A stretch of DNA of 52,347 bases, taken from Pseudomonas sp. Lineage in GTDB: Bacteria > Pseudomonadota > Gammaproteobacteria > Pseudomonadales > Pseudomonadaceae. Positions 47,242 through 52,347 of the stretch are shown here, one piece after another. Position 1 is the stretch's first letter. Each line of letters begins with the position of its first letter. The translations under genes and the position numbers were made by a program. The stretch lies in the NCBI GenBank assembly GCA_016763285.1, contig JAESUC010000252.1:1-52347 (forward strand), given 5' to 3'. Below the pieces are notes generated by a model that searched no databases, was not told where the DNA came from, and was given only the letters and a program-made list of their open reading frames with translations.

Positions 47242-48917
47242 GTCTCGGTCCACTGCACATGGCACACATGCACGGGCATGTCGTGGTGGGCGCAGAAGGC
47301 GATCCAGCGGCGCTGGTTATCCTGCAGCCGGTCGCCTGGGCCTTTCACTTCAATCATCCGGTAGCGTCGTTCCCGCGGCCAGAACTGGATCAGATCCGGC
47401 ATGCCCGCACGGTTGGCGCGTATGTCGCGCAGCAGCCGTTCAAACCACCCGTGCAGATGCTCGGCGGGCAGGCAGAGCAGAGCCAGATCGAGTATTTCCT
47501 GGCTGAGCCCCCAGTAAACAAAGGGCGACTGGATGCCGAACTTGCTGGCGTAGTGTGTCCTGATTACCTCCTGGTAGCGGCCCGTTTGCAGGTGCCCGAG
47601 GCACTCGTCGAACAGGTCGGCGCGGCGTTGGCGAAAGTCGCTGCTGTGCAGGTCTACCGGTCCGTTATGGAACGGATGGAAGAAGGCGCCCGGCACCGGG
47701 GCAAAGATCGCTTTCCAGCAGAGCAGTCCGAACAGGCTGCTGATCAGCGCGTTCTCCACGTAGTACACGGGTGCCTCGGAAGTGGCGAGGTGCTTGCACA
47801 CGACCCGTTCAACCGACCCATGGTCCGGGCGGGGCAGTTCCAGGTCGAGTCGGCCGGCGGGGTGCTGTGCGGGTACGCGCTGCCCCGGTAGACCCAGCCT
47901 GCGGTCGAGTCGCTGCAGGGCGCGCTCGACCAGTTGCTGTTCGCTGTCGCTTTCCGGGGCTTTCAGCGCCTCGGTGGCCAGCGCCCGTGCCTCCTGCAGG
48001 CTGCCGCTATTCTCGAGTATGCGGATACGCCGTTGCCGGGCGCCGGCATGGCCGCAGTTGCGATACAAGCTCAGTGCCCTGTCCCAGGCGCCTTCCCGTT
48101 CCAGCTGGCGCGCCATGCGAAACACCAGCTTGTCATGGCGCGCCAGCAGGTAGGGGTTGCTGGTTACGGGCTCGCCGAGCACTTCCAGCACGTCGTGTAT
48201 CGGTTGCCCGGCCTCGAAGGCCTCGCGGCAATGATGCCAGTGGAGGTAGTAATCGACGTCTTCCCGGCAGCGGAAGCCGCGTGACTCGGGGGCAATGGCC
48301 ACCACCTCGTAACGGAAGATATCCAGGTCAGCCAGCACAAACTCAGCCCAGGTCTGGTTCAGGTTGCCGAAAAACATCAGGCGCAGGCGGTCGCACAACG
48401 CGTTGACGGTCAGGCTGTAGAGGCTGTCATCCAGACCGGGACACCAGTTCCGCAATGGTTGCTCGCGGGGGCTGGAGTCAGCCGACTCCAGCGCTGTCAT
48501 CAGGTGCTCCAGCAGGGCCGCCTTGGTCAACCCTTTTCTGCCGGATGGCGCCAGGGTGCCGGCAGCGGGCAGCTGTCTGAGAATCTCGTCCCTGCGCAGC
48601 AGATTGAACAGGGTGGGCAGGTCTATCGTGGCATCGGTACGCAGCCAGCCCAGCGCGCACAGCGGTTGCGCGGCCTGGGTGATATCGCCAATCTCGTCAT
48701 AGTCGATCTTGCTGCTGCGAAAATGCTCGCCCTTGCGCATGGCCAGGCGCACAAGCAGTGCCCGGCTGGGCGTGGCCAGGGCGTTGAACTGCTGAATGAA
48801 TTCACCTTCTTCAGGGCTCAGCAGATCGGAGTAACGTGCGCTTATCCAGTCGAGTGCGGTCTGGAAGTTGGCCAGGTAGTACAGCGGCGCGAGCGCAGGG
48901 GTGGGGATGGTTGACAT
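47238..48917 (-). CDS. fan1: FAN1-like structure-specific nuclease (VRR-NUC domain)
   Basis: 559-residue homologue of Fanconi-associated nuclease 1, which cuts 5' flaps and unhooks interstrand crosslinks; a P. aeruginosa FAN1 structure is known. N-terminal helical and SAP-like DNA-binding regions and a TPR-like middle precede the C-terminal VRR-NUC nuclease domain, with catalytic Asp in GMPDLIQFW and the Glu and Lys of IEVKGPGDRLQ (near residue 523). Upstream Glu in VENALISSLFGLL completes the site. It is the first gene of a two-gene operon with the Fe-S helicase. Confidence 0.92.
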   Translation of the reverse strand: MSTIPTPALAPLYYLANFQTALDWISARYSDLLSPEEGEFIQQFNALATPSRALLVRLAMRKGEHFRSSKIDYDEIGDITQAAQPLCALGWLRTDATIDLPTLFNLLRRDEILRQLPAAGTLAPSGRKGLTKAALLEHLMTALESADSSPREQPLRNWCPGLDDSLYSLTVNALCDRLRLMFFGNLNQTWAEFVLADLDIFRYEVVAIAPESRGFRCREDVDYYLHWHHCREAFEAGQPIHDVLEVLGEPVTSNPYLLARHDKLVFRMARQLEREGAWDRALSLYRNCGHAGARQRRIRILENSGSLQEARALATEALKAPESDSEQQLVERALQRLDRRLGLPGQRVPAQHPAGRLDLELPRPDHGSVERVVCKHLATSEAPVYYVENALISSLFGLLCWKAIFAPVPGAFFHPFHNGPVDLHSSDFRQRRADLFDECLGHLQTGRYQEVIRTHYASKFGIQSPFVYWGLSQEILDLALLCLPAEHLHGWFERLLRDIRANRAGMPDLIQFWPRERRYRMIEVKGPGDRLQDNQRRWIAFCAHHDMPVHVCHVQWTET

Positions 48918-49111
48918 CGAGGCAGTCTACTAGTTATCTATCCAGTAGTCTGCCCGCTGAGCAGCATCTGTTCAAGCCCGCCAAGCGGAATTGAGCGCTG
49001 GCTGGCAACATGACGGGGAATGCACATGGCGAACTGCGTTACAGTGTGCCCCTTTGGAGCAGGACGCGGGAGCGTCTTGCGATTGGCCCCTGCGAGGCTC
49101 TTCTGCGCGCC

Positions 49112-50092
49112 ATGCTCATACTGATTACCCTGCTCGTTCTGCTCTTCAGCCTTTGGGCGCTGCTGGCGCTCTGGTTCCAGGCGCCCTGGCCGCCGGCTGG
49201 GCGGTACGTTTTTATGGCTCTATGGATGATCGGCAGCCTGGGTGTGCTCTGGTTGCTCTGGAGCGGCCGCGCGGTTACCGGCCTGAGCGGGTTCGTCCTG
49301 GGCTTGATTCTGTTGCGGCTCTGGTGGAGCGCCCTCAAGCCCAGTCACCAGCGTGACTGGGCCGACGATCTGGCGCACATCACCACCGGCGAGGTGCAGG
49401 GCAGTCGTGTGGTACTGCATCATGTGCGCAACTTCGACTGGCACGGGGAGCAGGACTACCGGGCCGCATGGGAAACGCGCCAGTACGACCTGAACCAGCT
49501 CCAGTCGGTGGATGTCATCACCTCCTACTGGGGCATCCCGGCAATCGCGCATATTCTGGTCAGCTTCGGCTTCAGCGACGGCCGTTTCATCAGCTTTACG
49601 GTAGAAGTGCGGCGCGAAAAGACCGAGGTGTTTTCCGAGCTGGGTGGGTTCTTCAAGCAGTTCGAGCTGGCCATTATCGCCAGCGACGAGCGCGATGCGG
49701 TGCATGTACGCACCAACATACGCGGCGAGGATGCCTATCTCTACCGCGTGGAACTGTCTGACGCGGCCATGCGGTCGTTATTTCTGGCCTACGTCAACGA
49801 GGCGAACCGACTGGCCGAAGAGCCGCGTTTCTATCAGACCGTGACAGCCAATTGCACCACCCTGGTATTCCGGATGATGCAGTCGATTGTTGCCGGCTTG
49901 CCGCTGGACTATCGGCTGTTGCTCTCCGGCTATCTGCCGTCCTATATCGAGAAACAGGGGGGGCTGCAGCCGGGTTATTCACTGGCGCAGATGCGCGAGG
50001 CCGGACGCATAACGCTACGTGCGCGTGAAGCCGGGCGAGCCGAAGATTTTTCGGCCGTCATCCGCCAGGGTGTGCCCGGCTGGCGCCAGTAG
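49112..50092 (+). CDS. DUF4105 domain membrane protein
   Basis: 326 residues from ATG 49112; an in-frame ATG at 49010 would add 34 polar residues ahead of the first membrane segment and uses rarer codons, so I prefer the shorter form, though no ribosome site decides. Two to three N-terminal membrane segments are followed by a periplasmic domain with VRNFDWHGEQDY, SVDVITSYWG and ISFTVEVRREKTE, and the nucleophile-like Cys in TANCTTLVFRM, as in the DUF4105 (Lnb N-terminal) papain-like fold. Function is unknown; the fold suggests an amidase or transpeptidase. Confidence 0.83.
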   Translation: MLILITLLVLLFSLWALLALWFQAPWPPAGRYVFMALWMIGSLGVLWLLWSGRAVTGLSGFVLGLILLRLWWSALKPSHQRDWADDLAHITTGEVQGSRVVLHHVRNFDWHGEQDYRAAWETRQYDLNQLQSVDVITSYWGIPAIAHILVSFGFSDGRFISFTVEVRREKTEVFSELGGFFKQFELAIIASDERDAVHVRTNIRGEDAYLYRVELSDAAMRSLFLAYVNEANRLAEEPRFYQTVTANCTTLVFRMMQSIVAGLPLDYRLLLSGYLPSYIEKQGGLQPGYSLAQMREAGRITLRAREAGRAEDFSAVIRQGVPGWRQ

Positions 50093-50150
50093 CGGAACCT
50101 TGTGGGGTTGCGGGTACTCGAAAGGCAATACATTTCACGAGAGTACAGGT

Positions 50151-50531
50151 ATGAGTTACCCAGGTCGGGTGGTGGCGGCTGCGGCCCTTCTGGTCATCGG
50201 CATTGGCGTCCAGGCCCAGCAGGCTCCTGAGGTCGCAGTCGAGGCCGAGCGGATTGTTGGTGATCCGCAGATGGTCGCCCAGGAGCGGCTCGAGCGCTCC
50301 ATTACCCTGGTCGAATCCCGTGCTAGTATCGAGCGAAGCCGTGGCGTTCCAGACGTTGCTGAAAAGCTGCAGCGGGTCGCTGAACTATTGCGCATGGCGC
50401 CCCGCACCGGCGAGGCGGCTCGCCTGGCGGCCGAGGCGGCGGTTGCTGCAGAGGGCGGGGCGATAGTTGATGCTCTGGTACTGGCCGAAAGTGCTGCGGT
50501 GCTTTCACCGGATTGGCAGCCTGCCTACTAG
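50151..50531 (+). CDS. Small exported protein of unknown function
   Basis: 126 residues with a signal peptide (VVAAAALLVIGIGVQA-QQ) and an Ala/Glu-rich helical body (RSITLVESRASIERSRGV, AARLAAEAAVAAEGG). No family recognised. I chose ATG 50151; an in-frame ATG at 50019 lies inside the DUF4105 gene. It follows that gene by 58 bp and may share its transcript. The stop is four bases from the convergent AI-2E permease gene. Confidence 0.7.
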   Translation: MSYPGRVVAAAALLVIGIGVQAQQAPEVAVEAERIVGDPQMVAQERLERSITLVESRASIERSRGVPDVAEKLQRVAELLRMAPRTGEAARLAAEAAVAAEGGAIVDALVLAESAAVLSPDWQPAY

Positions 50532-50535
50532 ATCC

Positions 50536-51597
50536 TCATTCCCGGGTGCGTTTTGCCGTATCACTCATCATGATGCCCGCCCAGCGGGTCTGCGGTGACG
50601 AGTCCAGAGCCAGTTTGGCGATCATGGTCAGCGGTACTGCCAGCAACATGCCGATCGGGCCGAATACATAGCCCCAGATCAGCAGGGAGATCAGCACCAC
50701 CAGCGGCGACAGGCCAAGACTGCGGCCCATGAGGCGTGGTTCGATGATGCTGCCGATGATGGTATTGACCGCCACGAAAAGCCCCAGTACCAGCAGGCCC
50801 TCGACAATACCTATGCCCATCAATGCGATGAGTACCGCCGGTATGGCCGCGATGATGGAACCGATGGTCGGAATGAAATTCAACAGGCCGGCAACAATAC
50901 CCCAGAGCACGGCAAAATCCACGCCCATGAATGTCAGACCCACGCCCACCACCAACCCGGTGGCAGTGCTGGCTGCCGTCTTGATCACGAGATAGCGGTA
51001 AACCGACCGCAAAAACCGGCGGCCGCGGACCCGCGCGCGCCGCCGGGTAGGGAAGGCCGCATTGAGCTTACCGGCAAAGGTGCGCTCTTCCAGCAGCAGG
51101 AACATGAATGCCAGGAGCACCAGTAGGGTACTGGCAGTAAACTGGCCCAACCCGCCCGCCAGGTCACGGGCCACGCCGGTAATGGTAGCGGTTGCAGGTA
51201 ACGGCATGGTGGAAGGTAACAGTTCGGCCGGCAGCCCCCTGGCGGCGATCAACTCGCGCAGCTCGATCATCCACCCGGCAAAGCGTGCCTGATAGGCAGG
51301 TGCCTGTGTGGCCATGCTTTCGGCTGCGCCCTTGAGCGCCAGAAAGAGCAGAAAGAAGGTCAGCCCTACAACTGAAAACAGCACCAGAATCGATATCGGT
51401 CCGGGTACGCCACGGCGTTGCATCCAGCTAAGGGGCGGCGCGCAGATGATCGCCAGGAAGGCAGCCAGCAGAAATGGGGTGAGAATGTGGCTGATCGCCT
51501 TTACCCCGGCCAGCACAACCACCAGCGCCGCAGCGCCCAGTAGCCATTGCAGTGCGGTTGAATAGGAGCGGCTGGAAGGGGGCAGATAGGATTGCAT
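50536..51597 (-). CDS. AI-2E family (PerM/YdiK-like) transporter
   Basis: 353-residue inner-membrane protein with about eight membrane segments. FLAIICAPPLSWMQRRGVPG, the VAGLLNFIPTIGSIIAAIPAV region and VNTIIGSIIEPRLMGRSLGLSPL are the family hallmarks. Family members have been proposed to export AI-2 or act as sodium/proton exchangers; the substrate here is unknown. It is divergent from the deaminase gene, with 122 bp between starts. Confidence 0.9.
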   Translation of the reverse strand: MQSYLPPSSRSYSTALQWLLGAAALVVVLAGVKAISHILTPFLLAAFLAIICAPPLSWMQRRGVPGPISILVLFSVVGLTFFLLFLALKGAAESMATQAPAYQARFAGWMIELRELIAARGLPAELLPSTMPLPATATITGVARDLAGGLGQFTASTLLVLLAFMFLLLEERTFAGKLNAAFPTRRRARVRGRRFLRSVYRYLVIKTAASTATGLVVGVGLTFMGVDFAVLWGIVAGLLNFIPTIGSIIAAIPAVLIALMGIGIVEGLLVLGLFVAVNTIIGSIIEPRLMGRSLGLSPLVVLISLLIWGYVFGPIGMLLAVPLTMIAKLALDSSPQTRWAGIMMSDTAKRTRE

Positions 51598-51719
51598 GGG
51601 GTTCCCGGGTCAAGATTGAATGTCGCCATCTTAATGGGAAATGGCCTGCGGCTATAGTCTGTCATGCATTGTTTGCGTCATCCTGTGGTTACTTTCAATC
51701 AGGATATCCGAGGTGAAAC

Positions 51720-52172
51720 ATGTCGACGTCTGATCCCTTCATGCGCGCCACCATAGACGAAGCCCGCGCCGGCCTTGCCGAAGGCGGTATTCCCATTGGC
51801 TCGGTGCTGGTGCACGACGGCAAGATCATTGGGCGGGGGCATAACCGCCGGGTGCAGCAGGGCAGTGCGATTCTGCATGGCGAGATGGACGCGCTGGAAA
51901 ATGCCGGTCGCCAACCGGCGGCGGTCTATGCCGCCTCGACGCTCTACACCACCCTGTCACCCTGCGCCATGTGTACCGGCGCAATTCTGCTGTACGGCAT
52001 CCCGCGTGTCGTGATCGGGGAAAACCAGACCTTCCTGGGCGAGGAGGCTTTGCTGCGTGAGCGCGGTGTCCTGGTTGAGGTGCTTCAGGATCGCGAATGC
52101 ACAGCGTTGATGCGCGATTTCATCGCGGCGCAGCCGCAATTGTGGAGCGAGGACATCGGCGAAAAGGATTGA
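51720..52172 (+). CDS. Cytosine deaminase-like enzyme (zinc-dependent, Fcy1 type)
   Basis: 150-residue zinc deaminase. The metal site is His53-Gly-Glu55 in ILHGEMDALENAGR and Cys82/Cys85 in TLSPCAMCTGAILLYGIPR, followed by VVIGENQTFLGEE. These segments closely resemble yeast cytosine deaminase rather than TadA or CodA, so cytosine to uracil is the best guess. GAGGTGA precedes ATG. The downstream partial gene looks like a TRAP permease, which might import a related substrate. Confidence 0.86.
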   Translation: MSTSDPFMRATIDEARAGLAEGGIPIGSVLVHDGKIIGRGHNRRVQQGSAILHGEMDALENAGRQPAAVYAASTLYTTLSPCAMCTGAILLYGIPRVVIGENQTFLGEEALLRERGVLVEVLQDRECTALMRDFIAAQPQLWSEDIGEKD

Positions 52173-52246
52173 TTCAGGATTTTTTATGGCACTCTGAAAT
52201 AGCTCGTCTATCGTTTACAGATACAAATCAGTTGTCGAGTCTGTAG

Positions 52247-52347
52247 ATGCGGGCGATTCAGGCATTTGTTCTGGCAGTGGAAGCCATGACCCGGTTCGTT
52301 GGCCGGTGCTCGATGTACCTGATTTTCGTCATGATGGGCGTACTGCT
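52247..52347 (+). CDS. Probable TRAP transporter small permease, N-terminal fragment
   Basis: An ORF opens at ATG 52247 and stays open to the window edge (33 codons). It reads MRAIQAFVLAVEAMTRFVGR then CSMYLIFVMMGVL, a short amphipathic lead and the first membrane helix in the style of DctQ small subunits. The fragment is too short for certainty, and no strong ribosome site is visible. Confidence 0.5.
   Translation, partial: MRAIQAFVLAVEAMTRFVGRCSMYLIFVMMGVL

Overview
The window is high-GC chromosomal DNA from a Pseudomonas-type gammaproteobacterium. The run acpP-fabF-pabC-mltG-tmk-holB-pilZ-tatD, a split class II ribonucleotide reductase (nrdJa/nrdJb), tgpA, bacterial FAN1 and a candidate RgsA small RNA all fit Pseudomonas sensu lato, and a marine or hydrocarbon-associated branch such as Halopseudomonas is plausible. 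No tRNA, rRNA, prophage, insertion sequence or CRISPR array was seen. The window begins inside acpP and ends inside a gene that looks like a TRAP small permease.

Layout. 1-6.3 kb: fatty acid, folate, peptidoglycan and DNA replication operon, mostly with translationally coupled (ATGA/GTGA) junctions. 6.3-6.7 kb: gap holding a candidate minus-strand sRNA (RgsA/P16-like). 6.7-10.6 kb: complete polyamine-type ABC importer. 10.7-15.4 kb: TetR regulator, secreted type B carboxylesterase (minus), radical SAM protein, DUF4823 lipoprotein and DUF1285 protein. 15.5-18.6 kb: nrdJa/nrdJb with a promoter and probable NrdR boxes. 18.8-28.1 kb: alpha/beta hydrolase, PQQ quinohemoprotein alcohol dehydrogenase, a large MalT/AlkS-like LuxR regulator, and a minus-strand DUF1302-DUF1329 pair. 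28.2-32.1 kb: rmuC, an orphan membrane-anchored TAXI protein and an esterase lipoprotein. 32.3-36.8 kb: MoxR-DUF58-TgpA operon and a DUF3429 membrane protein. 36.8-40.9 kb: PhnA-like protein, DJ-1/PfpI protein, GAF-GGDEF(degenerate)-EAL protein and a CaCA exchanger. 41-44.2 kb: small acidic protein, AsmA-like protein and a relic of exonuclease III. 44.2-48.9 kb (minus): EF-hand protein, Fe-S helicase and FAN1 nuclease. 49-52.3 kb: DUF4105 membrane protein, small exported protein, AI-2E family permease, cytosine deaminase-like enzyme and the start of a TRAP transporter.

The most interesting unit is the 18.7-28.2 kb alcohol-oxidation cluster. The hydrolase-dehydrogenase operon and the DUF1302-DUF1329 operon each carry the same unusual palindrome (five or more C, A, two variable bases, A, six G, T) exactly 23 bp upstream of a TAG-starting -10-like hexamer. 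The LuxR-type regulator is encoded between them. This suggests one regulon linking periplasmic alcohol oxidation, a cytoplasmic hydrolase and an outer-membrane protein pair. Other points of note are the candidate RgsA RNA, the tandem NrdR-like boxes at nrdJa, the xthA relic and the coupled FAN1/helicase pair.

All assignments come from reading motifs, gene order and translated sequence; no database search was run.
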